Below, piece after piece: positions 50,062 to 61,176 of a stretch of 64,000 nucleotides of DNA. The translations under genes and the position numbers were made by a program. How positions within the stretch are numbered: position 1 is the first letter of the stretch; the number at the start of each line of letters is the position of its first letter. The notes beneath the pieces are model-generated. The model was not told the origin of the DNA, did not search any database, and saw only the letters and a program-made list of their open reading frames with translations. The stretch comes from Sorex araneus. Its lineage: Eukaryota; Chordata; Mammalia; Eulipotyphla; Soricidae. The stretch is taken from contig NC_073302.1 of assembly GCF_027595985.1 (NCBI RefSeq), positions 394,868,403-394,932,402 on the forward strand, read 5' to 3'.

Positions 50062-50711
50062 GTAAGACGGCGGCGTCCGGGTCACCTGCTCCTCCGGGGG
50101 GAGGGGGCGCTGGGGGCGGCGGCGGCGTTTGAAGCCGGGGTGAGTGGATTTGGGGGTGGCGGCGGGTGGCAAGGGGGATGCCCGGCGGCCGGGCTCCAAG
50201 GGGAAAAAAGCGCTCGCCGGCGACGCGGGAGCGGGAGCGCCGGGGCGCGGGGCGCGACTCTGTGCGCTTCAGGCGCGGCCGGCCGGCCTGTGCGCGCCGC
50301 GACGGGGACAGCGTGGCGGCTGGGGGCGCGGCCCCAAGTCGCCGCTGCCGGTTCCGCTCGGTCCGCACCCCCTGGCTGCCGGCACCCCCGGAACGGGCGC
50401 ACACTTTCCTCTGCCGGCAGCGTCCCAGAACTTCACGCTCTTCGCCACCGGCTCCCAGCGCTGTCCGCGCGGTGCGGCCGCCAATGCCGAGGGGGCTTCC
50501 GCGGGGCGGCAGGTTCACTTGGAAGCGCTGGTGGGGACGGTCGCGGCGTGCGTGGCGTGGGGGTGGGGTGGGGGGACCGGACTCGATGCGACTGTGCGCC
50601 CTTGTTCACTCCGGCTCTCTCTGGGATGGGCCAGGGGATGGGGAGCCCCTTGGAGGGTTGTTTATGTGTCTCAGCTTCGGGATGGGGGCGGGGAGGAGAG
50701 ATGGGCGCCGT

Positions 50712-50729
50712 CTTTTTTTTTTTTTTTTT
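50712..50729. repeat. Poly-T tract in CpG island
   Basis: 18 T in a row inside otherwise GC-rich DNA. Confidence 0.9.
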
Positions 50730-51588
50730 CCCTTTTGAGGGAATCCCGACTGTCCGTCGGGGGGAAAGCCTGCATCTCTGTCGACTCCGCGGGGAAAGCC
50801 GGAGCCAGTCTCGGGCCACAGAGGACACTGGCGGGGCTGAACCACACCTTGCCAAGTGCACTCCTTACTGGAGCGGGGCGGCTCGGGGTCTCTCTCGCCT
50901 GGGCACCGCTGGAAGAAAGAGACTTTTGGAGACTCCTGCTGGGATCGCAACTCACAAGCTCGTAGCTCTGGGGTTCTCTACCCCCCGACCCCTAACGCCC
51001 TCCCGATCGCCCTGGAATTGAGGCATCGACAGACGGTGCTGGCTGCTCGGGGCGCTTTCTTTTCCGCTCTGGCGGGGAGTCGCCCTCTCTCCAGACTCCG
51101 GTTCCACCCCGCGGCGCGGGATTTCTTAGCTGGCGGCGCGGCGCGTGGAAGGGATTGACAGGAGGAGGTGGAGACGCCGCGCTCTCGCCGGCCGTCTGGA
51201 GGGGACCAGGCGCGACTAGAAGCGGCCACCGCAGCGGCTTCAGCAGGCGCCCCCCGACATCCCCTCCCTGCGATTCCAGTTAGACAGGTGAAGTTCTCTC
51301 CCTTTAGCCCCCGCCGATGCCAAAGCCACGCATCCTTTTTCCTGCATCCGAACCCCTTCCCAGCCGCTCTTTGCTTATAGGCGCAGTTTGCACCAGCTGC
51401 TGGAGCGGAATAGGCGTGAGATGGAAACTTTAAATCTGAAGTTCAGCCAGAAATAGATTCTTACTCTAGACTGTGCGTGTGTCGGGGGGTAGGGGTGGGA
51501 ATCGCCCAACGGGCAAGAGAGGGTTGAGGGGGAAGTGGAGGACACGCGCCGAGACCCATCCTGAGTCTAGGGCTGCTGCTGTTCATGG

Positions 51589-51602
51589 GTCACCATGACA
51601 AC
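51589..51602. promoter_or_regulatory. RFX-type X-box (imperfect palindrome)
   Basis: GTCACCATGACAAC compared with the consensus GTNRCC-N(0-3)-RGYAAC: all fixed positions fit except one in the right half. It lies in the CpG island about 1.5 kb right of the candidate donor. Binding is not shown by sequence alone. Confidence 0.35.
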
Positions 51603-51850
51603 CGCCCGGGCTGGAGCGGTCAGAGCCTTCCCGGCTGTGCGCACGTGGAAAGAAAAATGCGCGGGGCGGGGAAGGAAGAGAGCCTCATGTCATCACTCCA
51701 GGGATGCCTCCCTGCGCCAGGCGGAGAAAAGGATGAGCAGGAAAGGTCGGAGAGGGAGTGGGCAGCCCAGCCCTGAGCTGGGAAGAGCTGGCCAGCCGCG
51801 GGATCTCAGAGACGCGCCCGAGGAACCGACGCGGACAGGCCATCAAGTGA

Positions 51851-52231
51851 TGAGTCAGGTCAGGGAGATGGAAAAAGACCGCGGTTCTTGGGAGAGAAAG
51901 GCCAGGAAGTACAGGAAGGTGATGTGGGAGGAGATAAAAATAGGGTCAAGAGGTAAATGACAGACAATGAGAGGGGACTGTTCAGGACTGCCAACATTGC
52001 AAATGGAATTTGCCCATGTGTGACATAGGAAGTTGGCGGAGAAATAAAAGGAATGTTGGTCAGACATTTATTCCATTCCAGGTGCCCTATGTATTTTCGC
52101 CATTATCATTACTAATATTAAAGTATCAATTTATTATTCATTTTTAGATTTGATCACATAGGGCAGGCCAGAAACGGGTGATGTTGATTTCTTTTTTCTT
52201 TTTGTCAAATTTAAAGAACATAGATTTTATG
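51851..52231. other. Shore of the CpG island
   Basis: G+C falls off here. An AP-1-like TGAGTCA sits near 51852. Nothing else recognised. Confidence 0.35.
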
Positions 52232-52648
52232 TGTGTGTTTTTTGGGGGGGTGGTCATACTGGGTGATGCTCAGGGGTAACTCTTGGCTTTACACCTCAGC
52301 AATTACTCCAAGAGAAAACAAGGTTTTCTCTTATGATTTAGTTTCTCCCTTTCATTGAAAGTAGTCATGAAAAACTGAAGACTTTATTACAAATAGGTGT
52401 AGGGTTGATGATCAGATGAAACAGAGTACGTAAGAAATATTTTCTGAGATTAAAATGAGTAAAATTCTTATTTGTGGAACACTTTCTATTCAGAACACAT
52501 CATGCTTCATTTCAAACACAGATATTTGGAATTCTCGTTTGCCTTGTGATATGAGGTTAGTAGGAGCCGTATGGAGCACAGGGTTGAAACAGGGTTGGCC
52601 TGTGTGTAAGGCACATGGTACCACCTGCTGTACTATCACTCTGGCCCA
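52232..52648 (-). mobile_element. Old SOR-type SINE, type I, reverse, interrupted
   Basis: Bases 52232-52315 hold the 3' half (GGTCATACTGGGTGATGCTC, AGGGGTAACTCTTGGC, CAGCAATTACTCC). Bases 52568-52648 hold the 5' half (CGTATGGAGCACAGGGTTG, GTGTGTAAGGCACATGG, GCTGTACTATCACTCTGGCC). Between them lies a 252-bp segment that also occurs at 55564-55822. About 16 bases of the expected SINE sequence are missing at the break. Confidence 0.85.
52316..52567 (+). repeat. Duplicated segment, copy 1 (inside a SINE)
   Basis: It shares TGATTTAGTTTCTCCCTTTC, TGTAGGGTT, GATCAGATGAAACAGAGTAC, ATATTTTCTGAGATTAAAAT and CAAACACAGATATTTGGAAT with 55564-55822 in the same order and orientation. By eye about nine in ten bases match. 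Confidence 0.9.
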
Positions 52649-52732
52649 AAGAACAATGATTCTTAGGGATAACTGTTATTCACAATTTAAAGGCAACAGG
52701 AGGCCTTTACAATTTAGAGAGAAGAGGAACCC

Positions 52733-52918
52733 TTGGAGATAGTACAGGGTGAATGCCTTTGCTCAGCAGGCTGCAGTCCCCAGAACTACATACGGTAGTT
52801 TTAGTACCCAAGCACTGGGTACTACATCCCAAGCACTGCCAGGAATGACCCCTCAGCACAGAGCCAGAAGTAAGCTCTGAGCATTGATGGTTGTGGTCTA
52901 AGTTCCTTACCCCTCCAA
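52733..52918 (+). mobile_element. Old SOR-type SINE, type I
   Basis: TTGGAGATAGTACAGGGTGA, GCACTGCCAGGAATGACCCC and GAGCCAGAAGTAAGCTCTGA. It has a small internal duplication of GCACTGGGTACTACATCCCA type. Confidence 0.65.
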
Positions 52919-53780
52919 CCTTTTAGATGTGAGGACACGGAGGTATAAAGGTATAAATGGAGGCATCCAAGTATAAACCATTAAAAGACAGAGCTGAGAC
53001 TAGAACTGGATGCTGGCCACTTTTTAGGGATTTTAGGCAGTTTTCCATGACTCTACTTAAAGGGAGGACCTTCTAAGGTCAGTTTCATGTATCTACCGTA
53101 ATGGAAAGAACACCTCAGGATTTAAATTGGTTCTGAGATTGAGGTAGGGTAAGGGCTAGTTCAAGTCTGTTGGCCTAGAATAATGTGTCTATTATATTAA
53201 TACTTGCATTTTTTGTAGGTCTTGTATCCTGTATGAATCATTAAGGCTTTTGCAAAGGAAAATGAAAACAAAAGAAACATGCTCTGTCAAATAATACTGC
53301 CATGGTTATGTTGAGAAAATTTTCTGAGATTAGGAAGCTTCCCTTAGTTCATTTATTGCTTTTGTGTTCCTAGTTCACCAGAACTGACTTTTTGCTCTGG
53401 CGTTACTGGTTCACTTTTTAAGAGTCTTTGTTGCCCATTCAATTTGTAAGAGTAATTATTTGACATCTGAAACATTTCTGTTAATTTTTGGAGGGGGAAG
53501 GATGGGTGTTAAGAGAAAATGGCAGTGTAAGATGTTTTAGAATTGTCAAGAAAGTATAGCAAGTATAAAAACAAACTGTGAATGTTAGAGAATCAATTGT
53601 GAGACATATCCCTTGCAGAATTGCCTGGGATATAGGTCTCGGTGAATGGATTGATATCTATTTTATTTTTTTTTTTTGCAGGGGGAAAATTGCAAACATA
53701 AAACACTTCTTTTTCTCTCTCAGTCTGCTTTTCTCTCCCCTCTCCATCAGGAAAACAGTGAAAATATCAATTTGGCAGTA
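52919..53780. other. Non-repetitive DNA
   Basis: Nothing recognised. Confidence 0.4.
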
Positions 53781-53781
<1 letters not shown>

Positions 53782-53829
<48 letters not shown>

Positions 53830-53851
53830 TCTCTCTTTCCCTCTCTCTCTC
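53782..53851. repeat. (CT)n microsatellite
   Basis: CT units with CTTTCC interruptions near 53823 and 53835. Confidence 0.97.
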
Positions 53852-54022
53852 ACCTGTGGAGTGCAGTTTAGGTGCTGAAGGCAGGAGTAGAATTAATTGT
53901 TTTGGTATTATGTGAGAATAGGAATATAAATAATTACAAAAATGGAAGCAGCACATGTTCCATTTCAAAAGTCAGGCTGACAGATCAATGAATTGCTCCT
54001 TCCTTCCATTAGGAAATAGTAT

Positions 54023-54193
54023 TTTTTTCTTTTTGGGTCACACCCAGTGATACACAGGGGTTACTCCTGGCTCTGCACTCAGGAATTTTCCCCTTGGCAG
54101 TGCTCAGGGGACCATAGGGGATGCTGGGAATCGAACCTGGGTTGGTGGCGTGCAAGACAAACACCCTACCCACTGTGTTATTTCTCCAACTCC
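54023..54193 (-). mobile_element. SOR-type SINE, type I, reverse
   Basis: TTTTTGGGTCACACCCAGTG, CTGGCTCTGCACTCAGGAAT, GATGCTGGGAATCGAACCTG and CCCACTGTGTTATTTCTCCA. The TSD AGGAAATAGTAT / AGAAAATAGTAT lies at 54011-54022 and 54194-54205. Confidence 0.93.
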
Positions 54194-54493
54194 AGAAAAT
54201 AGTATATTGTTTAGTGTTGGGCTTAAATGAAGATAGGAAATGTCAACAGCTCTTACTTCTTTAAATTAGCCTTTAATTCCATTGCGTGGGTATTTGTTAA
54301 TTTTCAAAATGTATATTATTGATTTGAAAGGGTGTGCAAAAGTATTTTCAGGAATTGATGGGTATTTCTATGATCTGGTGTTTGTTTATAACCCATGTGA
54401 GTTACTGGACGTAAGTTGTCATCATTTTTTACTTTGTCACTGAGCTCAGTATTCCTAGTATTCCTCAGGTTATTAGACTTAAAAACTAATTTT

Positions 54494-54656
54494 TCTTTCT
54501 GGGTCACACTTGTTGATGCATAGGGGTTACTTCTGGCTCTGCACTCAGGAATTACTCCTAGCGGTGCTCGGAGGACCATGTGGGATGCTGGAGTCAAACC
54601 CGGGTTGGCTATATGCAAGGCAAATGCTCTGACCCACTGTGCTATCGCTCCAGCTC
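54494..54656 (-). mobile_element. SOR-type SINE, type I, reverse, nested in the tail of an older copy
   Basis: CTTTCTGGGTCACACTTGTT, GGCTCTGCACTCAGGAATTA, GTCAAACCCGGGTTGGC and CACTGTGCTATCGCTCCAGC. The TSD CTAATTTTT lies at 54485-54493 and 54657-54665. Confidence 0.93.
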
Positions 54657-54660
54657 CTAA

Positions 54661-54840
54661 TTTTTTTTTTTTTTTTGAGGGAGGACATACCCAGCTAAGC
54701 TTGTGGCTTACTCCTGGCTCTGTGCTGAGGGATTACTCCTGTTAGGGCTTGGGAGACCATATATGGTGCCAGGAATCAAACTGGGTGCAAGCCATGTGCA
54801 AGCCAAGTGCCTTACATATTACACTGTCTCTCTGGATCCC
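54661..54840 (-). mobile_element. Older SOR-type SINE, type I, reverse
   Basis: The reversed poly-A tail is followed by GTGGCTTACTCCTGGCTCTG, GAGACCATATATGGTGCCAG and GCCAAGTGCCTTACATATTA. Its TSD AGGTTATTAGACTT (54467-54480) / AGGTTATTAGATTT (54841-54854) encloses the younger copy as well. Confidence 0.85.
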
Positions 54841-54854
54841 AGGTTATTAGATTT

Positions 54855-55563
54855 TTATAAAATCAACTGTTAATTCTCTAGAAAAACATCATTCTAATTA
54901 GCACCAGTTTGATGATATTGATGCATTTCCATATAATTTGTTATAATTCATTGTTTTTGAAAAAGGCAAGTGTGACTCTGAACTGTATCATCTTGGAGAT
55001 ATGATACTTTGATGACATACTTCTTGGGTAGCATTCTCATCAGTAAATGATATTTTAATTAAAAAGGGTCACCATAATTTTATATAAAATTGTTTTTCAT
55101 ATATATGCCTGGATATATACTACTTGTGAGCACACCCCCCTACAGAAATATACAAATATGCAAGAATTTTGTATCAGCGATATTCTAAATTTCTCAGATT
55201 TCAATCATTTATTACTTTCTTTATTTTTGTTGTTCATAATGCCTGATCAGAGGTTTAAGAACCTTCAAGGAACAAATACCATGTCTAACTTCCCTTATCT
55301 TCAATTTAATACAATGCAGAGCATAATATCATCATTCAACACATAGAAGTTAATTAATGATTAAATCAGCTAAAAGAGTTTTTGAATTTAAATATAAAGG
55401 ATTAAATGTAAGGTATCTAGGGATTTTGATGGGTTTTGTTTTGGTAGTAGCTAGAGGATCTGGATGTGTGGTTTCAAACACACAAGGAGGTGTGTTCTAC
55501 CATTGAGTTTCTTCCCCAACTTCAAGGTCTTTGCTTTTATACATATTTTACATTCTTTGTTAT
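54855..55563. other. Non-repetitive AT-rich DNA
   Basis: Nothing recognised. Confidence 0.4.
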
Positions 55564-55822
55564 TAAAAAGAACATTTTCTCCTATGATTTAGTTTCTCCC
55601 TTTCATTGAAAATAGTCACAAAAACTGAGGATTTTATTACTGTAGGTGTAGGGTTAATGATCAGATGAAACAGAGTACATAAGGAATATTTTCTGAGATT
55701 AAAATGAGTAAGGTTTTTATTTGTGGAACATTTTCTATTCAGACATATCAAGCTTCATTTCAAACACAGATATTTGGAATTCTTATTTGACTTACGATAC
55801 TAAATATGAAGTTAGTAGGAGC
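55564..55822 (+). repeat. Duplicated segment, copy 2 (in non-SINE context)
   Basis: Partner of 52316-52567, same orientation, 3.25 kb apart. It ends at the shared GTTAGTAGGAGC. Flanks do not resemble a SINE, and neither end carries a poly-A tail. Confidence 0.9.
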
Positions 55823-56435
55823 AGATATTAATTTGAATTTTCTTGTTGAAATAGGGAGTATAGTTTTTCGGTAGAAGTTTTATTGCAGTAGTGATGTTCA
55901 TAATTTTATAGTTCATTATTATTACTGAAAATTCATTATTTATGGGCATAAATTTATTTTAAAATACATTCCCAATTAAAAATAATTAACAATTTATAAA
56001 TAAACTTTATCTGTGACATAACTCTTAGAACTTGGTTTCTAGTACCATTCTTTAATAAAAAACAAATGGGGCTCATTAGAGAAATGGTTCATTTTAAGAT
56101 TAGGCAAAAAATACACAACATGAACCTGAAACATATTGTAGCACCAGTATATTTAAAAGCACAAAAATATACACAGGTGACACACCACATATCATTACAT
56201 ACATTCATGATGAAGGCTTGTGAAAGGAATAGAGCAACGTATTGAAAGAATCCTTTAATGGTCAAAACTGTACAAATTTTTGAGGGGAAAGGTAGTATTG
56301 ATTATAACCTGAAGTATTGGGTAAATATACTTGAGACCATGGTAGACAATGATTGAATGAAAATATGGTAAAGACAAACGTTCCATGTAGTAGAATTGCA
56401 GGTTATTTATGTAGATTCTTTCTGTCTCTCCCTCT
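55823..56435. other. Non-repetitive AT-rich DNA
   Basis: Nothing recognised. Confidence 0.4.
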
Positions 56436-56593
56436 TTTGTTGTTTTGGGGTCATGACTGGTGCTGTTTAGGGTTTACTTTTGTTTCTGTGCTTAGGGACC
56501 ACCTGGGGGATCATATGTTGTGTCAGGCATGGACCCTAGGTTGACTGTATGCAAAGCAAGCACCTTACTCACTGTTCTATATCTCTAGCCCCT
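56436..56593 (-). mobile_element. Old SOR-type SINE, type I, reverse
   Basis: GTTTTGGGGTCATGACTGGT, GATCATATGTTGTGTCAGGC, TAGGTTGACTGTATGCAAAG and TTCTATATCTCTAGCCCC. Confidence 0.75.
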
Positions 56594-58047
56594 TAATTTA
56601 AGACTATCCAGCTTCAGAAAGGGGAACACATAACTCTCTACATCTGAAGTGTGGGCTAAGCATTCATTCAAAGAGAACAAAATGGACAAGGGAGATGGGA
56701 AATGCACTGTATCTACAGTGGATAAGTCTGGGTAGCACCATCTTAGCGTGATATTCATGGTCAACATTAGGACAGATAAAGCATGCTGATGGTATAAACC
56801 CATCAGGCTAGCAGATTAAAATGATGTTTTATGTCAGTAATCACTCTCCAAAACTCATGTTCCCAGTAAAACTATAAGATAAAGATCAGAGAAGTTTTAG
56901 GAGAGGAACTTAACTGTATTTACCAAGTATTCAAATTTAGCAAGATACTGAAACCTAAGAAATTGGAGAGGACAACAACAAATACATAAAATACTGTGGT
57001 ATTTTGAGTGGCATTTATGAAGGAAAACTAATATTGGAAAAACAGTAAGAAAACTAGAAAAAGACGAAAGCTTAAGTTAATGTGTCACTATTGATTTATT
57101 ATAGCCAATATTCATAATAATATATGATGAATAAATGTTACATGAAACTGTAAGGGTGATAGCAGAGCTTTCTACACTTTGTTATTAATGTTTTACAAAT
57201 CAGAAATTGTTTAAAATAGAATTTTTGCATTTTTGTAAAAATGTGTATTGAGAGCATAAATTACAAACTTTATAGAAGGTAAACTATTCTCAGATCAGCA
57301 AGGGTATTGTCATTCAACTAAAGTTCACTGTATTCCCCTACTTTATATGTTTTGTTATATTCTTTAAGTTGATATAAAGAGTATTGGTTCTTATCACAAT
57401 AAACACCTATATGATTTAACTGGTTTAATACTCACTTTGAAAAATAAGTGTGGATTACTAAAAATTGCATATCAACATTACTTTAGGTTCTTATGGAAAG
57501 AACAACATATTAGTCATATCCTAGAAATCAATTTTAAATAATAAAAGAAGACAAACCTATTTCCCTACTTTTGTCTTTGCTGTTTAACTGCTATTGACAA
57601 GGTCCATCATCAGTGCCAGATGCCTTCAGATCTAGATGATGATTGTGCTTCCAGAATTCTTGACAGAATGGCTTACTGGCATTTTTCTACTTTGTTGAAT
57701 TTCAAGATCATCAACTGCATTAGTTATGTTAGAGATTATTCGCTATCAAGTATTATGTTCATATACATATCATTGTTTGACAATTTATATATGTGAAAAA
57801 GCCCTACCTCAGAAAAAACCTCAAAAAACTGTTATTTATGTGTATTCTATTCTGTACAGAGTGGGCCGGAAATCTGAGCTTCCATTCCTCTTTTACTATT
57901 TTTTACCGTTTAAAAGTGTGCTTTTGTATATATGTGTTTCAAAGCTTTACCTATATCTACATGCTTTTCTTTTCTTCATTTATACACGTGTGTATGTAAA
58001 TCACATTATTCGTTTTATTTCCTGTGTCTAATTGTGCATTTTTAGAC
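56594..58047. other. Non-repetitive AT-rich DNA
   Basis: Nothing recognised. Small frames near 57726-58031 have no recognisable domain. Confidence 0.4.
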
Positions 58048-58241
58048 AGGGATTTTAGGGTTCATGTGATAGTACAACAGATGGGGCACTTGTCTTGCAC
58101 GTTTGAATCCCAACATCCTTATGGTCCCCAGAGTCCCACCTGGAATGCTCATTGAGCTCAGAGTCAAGAATAAGCCTGTAAACCACTGTATGTGGCCCAA
58201 AAGACCAAACAAACAAACAAACAAACAAATAAATAAATAAA
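58048..58241 (+). mobile_element. Old SOR-type SINE, type I, with (CAAA)n-(TAAA)n tail
   Basis: GTTCATGTGATAGTACAACA, GTTTGAATCCCAACATCCTT and GTATGTGGCCCAAAAGACC. The tail at 58205-58241 has become a microsatellite. Confidence 0.8.
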
Positions 58242-58541
58242 TATTTTTCTCTGTTCGCATGGTTTCTTTACAGTTGGACAAAAGTACTTTTGTCTTTCTA
58301 AAATCAAAGCTTTGAAACATGCCGATGTCTTATTTTATCAGCTAATATTTACAACAATACAACATTTACTTGACTTTATGCTCTACAGTTAAATTCATTT
58401 TTCTATTAAATTTGTTTTGTTTAACTATTGGTATTACTGATAAACCTAGGAATTCCTTTCCTTGCCTCCACCTCCAGAACTTGTTCAGGAAAATCATGGA
58501 ACCTAACCTCTGAATCTGTTTCTAAAGGGATGTGTGTGGGG

Positions 58542-58544
<3 letters not shown>
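58242..58544. other. Non-repetitive AT-rich DNA
   Basis: Nothing recognised. Confidence 0.4.
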
Positions 58545-58587
<43 letters not shown>

Positions 58588-58596
58588 GTGTGTGTG
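58545..58596. repeat. (GT)n microsatellite
   Basis: GT units with one TTAT interruption near 58584. Confidence 0.97.
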
Positions 58597-58715
58597 ATAC
58601 CACAGTGCATTTGCTAAGACAGTGAAAGTATCTGAAAAATACTCTGATGGATATGATTAATTTGCTCTGGTATCTCACTGGAATCTTAGATTCTAAGTTG
58701 TGTTATTTTTGCAAC

Positions 58716-58885
58716 CAAAGAGATGGTACAGTGGGTAGGATGCTTGCCTTGCATGCAGCAGACCTGAGTTCTCTCCCCAGCATTGCTCTGTGATTCTCAG
58801 AGCCCACGAGGCCTAATTCCTGAGTTCAGAGCTAGGAGTAGGCCCTTAGCAAGGGCAAAAAAATATGGGGCAAAAAAAACAAACC
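58716..58885 (+). mobile_element. Old SOR-type SINE, type I
   Basis: CAAAGAGATGGTACAGTGGG, GCTTGCCTTGCATGCAGCAG and CTAATTCCTGAGTTCAGAGC are followed by an A-rich tail. Confidence 0.8.
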
Positions 58886-60820
58886 CAAAATCATCCCCCA
58901 TCAAAAAAACTCCAAAGTTTCCTGTTTTTGTTATACAGAGTCAAATATATTTTTTTTAAAATACCCTGCAATAGTAACTTAATCACTTAAAAAGAGGAAG
59001 GAAAGAATAAAATAGACTAAAAAAAACTTTTTAAAAATGCATATATTTTGCATAGATAATATGTGCAATTCACATTTTTGCAGAGAATCATATTGTTTTC
59101 TTTTAATTTCCTGTCAATATACTTAAAATAATTGATAAATTGTGAATATTTCTAATTAAAAATTATTTTTTAAAAAGTTCCTTGTCAATTAAAACACTTA
59201 TTTTAATCATTAATTTAGACATTTGATTTTTTTGTACCAGGGTAAAAATTATTTTGTGCTGAATTTTTTTCTTTACCAATTTTATTTTTTATGTACATTC
59301 TAACTCAATATTCACCCTTTTAGTCATACATCTTCTGTCTCTAAAGCTTCATAAATTACTGTGTCATATTAATGATGGTGTTATGAGATGCTCCCTGAAC
59401 AAGTTTGCAGAAGGCTAAAGTAACCAGACTACTCTGTTTGCAAAAGTACTTGCATGAGGAATAGTGTAAAGGTGAGTGATCAGTAATTTAGAAATAGGAA
59501 AATATTATACATCCAGGAATTATTACATTAATCTTTAAAGTTAAGGCTTTTATCACCTGTACATTAGCTCTTCACAAGCACTTAAACTGTGTATGCAGAT
59601 GAGAGAATAGCATTTCCCTTTCTTTGGTGTGATTCACATTTAACAGAGCCATGGGGTTGTTGTCTTAGACTGCACTGTGATGAGGTTTGGCAGAAAGTGT
59701 TCATTGTTCAGGTTTTTAAAAGGGCAAGTTTTTGGCAGGATTAACTTGCATAGAAAAGGAATGGTATGCTTACACATGTGCACTCAATAAACCCTTCAGA
59801 GGTTGGGCTCAGATATTATGGATTCCTCACTCCACGCTACCCCCCAGACTCTGGATGTTGATTGTTTAGAGCACTTCATTTGTTGTAACACTATTACATA
59901 GACCTTGTCATGTTACAGAAAATGCTATTTTTGATTTATAACTCAAAAGTTATTAAAGTCCAGTGAGAAGTCATTTCATATCCTTGCACTTTCACTTGAG
60001 ATTTATTTAAAAATGTTAATTGTATTCAGGTACGCCTTCCCCAAACTGACAACTGTCCTTTAATATATTTATTATAGCCTTTGGTTATTTCTGGTTATGA
60101 GAATAAAGATTTAAATTTTCTCATATATATATGTTGTTGAAAAGTGTTTGCATTAACTACATTAACTAGTAAGATATGGGCCAAAAAAAAAAGATTTTTT
60201 TAGATTCTACAAATCGATATTTTGAGCAAACCAGCATTATCCACCTGAACCTATAATCTTTGCAATATGTCTTTATGGGCTTTGGGTTAAGCTGTTTCCT
60301 TTGTTCATTTGAAATAATTTTTGACAACATTGCTATCACCTCTCTGGTTTTCAACGAATATCTGCTCCTCTTGTCACCCTTACTAAAAATTTGCCTGGGA
60401 AAGTTTGTTTTTCAGTCAAATTCTGCCCATATTATTACCCATCTGGCCTTAAGATATTTTCAAATTTTCTAAACTGTTATCCTCTGTCTTCTAGTATTAT
60501 AAGACTAGGTTTCTCAGGAATAAGTACTTTGACATTGTTCTATTTTCACAGTATATTACTCCAACTTGCTGATAATTAGTACACAGTGCAAACACCTTAA
60601 ATCAAGCCATTTAGAATCCGATATTTCTGTTTCCCCCCCCTCCTTGTCTATCTTGCGTATATAATTTGTTACAAATTTATTTCATACCTACAGTCATTGA
60701 ACACAATGGAAAAATGGCACATAATCCTGTTTTTCTTGATGCCTTCCTATCTCTATTCCCTTTGTATTTTGAATTAAAGACATATTCCTTGCTGTACACC
60801 TGGTATATGCTTGACACTCA
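58886..60820. other. Non-repetitive AT-rich DNA
   Basis: No gene supported. A less AT-rich patch lies at 59590-59870. Confidence 0.4.
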
Positions 60821-60834
60821 GATTGACATTGATT

Positions 60835-60864
60835 ATCGTTTCTCTGCCTTTTGGCTAAGATCAA
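60835..60864 (+). pseudogene. U2 snRNA 5' fragment (30 nt) flanked by direct repeats
   Basis: The fragment starts exactly at U2 nucleotide 1 (ATCG) and contains CCTTTTGGCTAAGATCAA. Against the vertebrate U2 5' end, 28 of 30 bases match; the differences are at positions 5 and 11. Similarity stops abruptly after AAGATCAA. Direct repeats ATTGACATTGATTA (60822-60835) and ATTGACGTTGGTTA (60865-60878), 12 of 14 identical, bracket it. It is far too short to function. Confidence 0.85.
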
Positions 60865-61002
60865 ATTGACGTTGGTTAATACACATATAAAACTGCAATG
60901 TTATTCTAAAACAGATAAATATAAAGTAGTCTGATGCCACACTGGGTCATATTAAAATCTCTTTATGATATTAATATATTATACAAAGGTAATTTTATCT
61001 TG

Positions 61003-61176
61003 TTTTCTTTGGGGCTACCCCTGGCAATGTGGTGATACTTGGGGGTTATTACTAGCTCTGCATGCAGGATTCCATTCTAGTGGTGCTCAAAGGACCATAA
61101 CGGCTGCTAGGGATTAAACCCAGGTCGACTGTGTGCAAGGTGAGTGTTCTACCGACTGTACTATCATCTCTGACCC
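61003..61176 (-). mobile_element. Old SOR-type SINE, type I, reverse
   Basis: GGGGTTATTACTAGCTCTGC, GGACCATAACGGCTGCTAGG, CCCAGGTCGACTGTGTGCAA and GACTGTACTATCATCTCTGA. Confidence 0.8.

Larger units (their letters stand above)
49450..51850. promoter_or_regulatory. CpG island, probable promoter region
   Basis: About 2.4 kb with very high G+C and abundant CpG (for example GCCGCGGCCG-like runs near 49865-50000 and GGCGCGGCGCG near 51137), inside DNA that is otherwise AT-rich and CpG-poor. It contains G-rich runs (49570-49600, 50096-50130), a poly-T (50712-50729) and an RFX-like X-box GTCACCATGACAAC (51589-51602). Such islands mark promoters of broadly used or developmental genes. Long frames on both strands exist because stop codons are rare in such DNA; none shows a recognisable protein domain. 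Confidence 0.9.

Noticed and set aside
49400..51021. Long frames in the CpG island (372 codons minus, 465 codons plus, 273 codons plus)
   Set aside because: Overlapping frames on both strands with Ala/Gly/Pro/Arg-rich composition and no recognisable domain are expected in GC-rich DNA with few stops. One spans the candidate splice donor.
60835..60864. Functional U2 snRNA gene
   Set aside because: Only the first 30 nucleotides are present. The Sm site, the 3' stem-loops and a promoter are missing.
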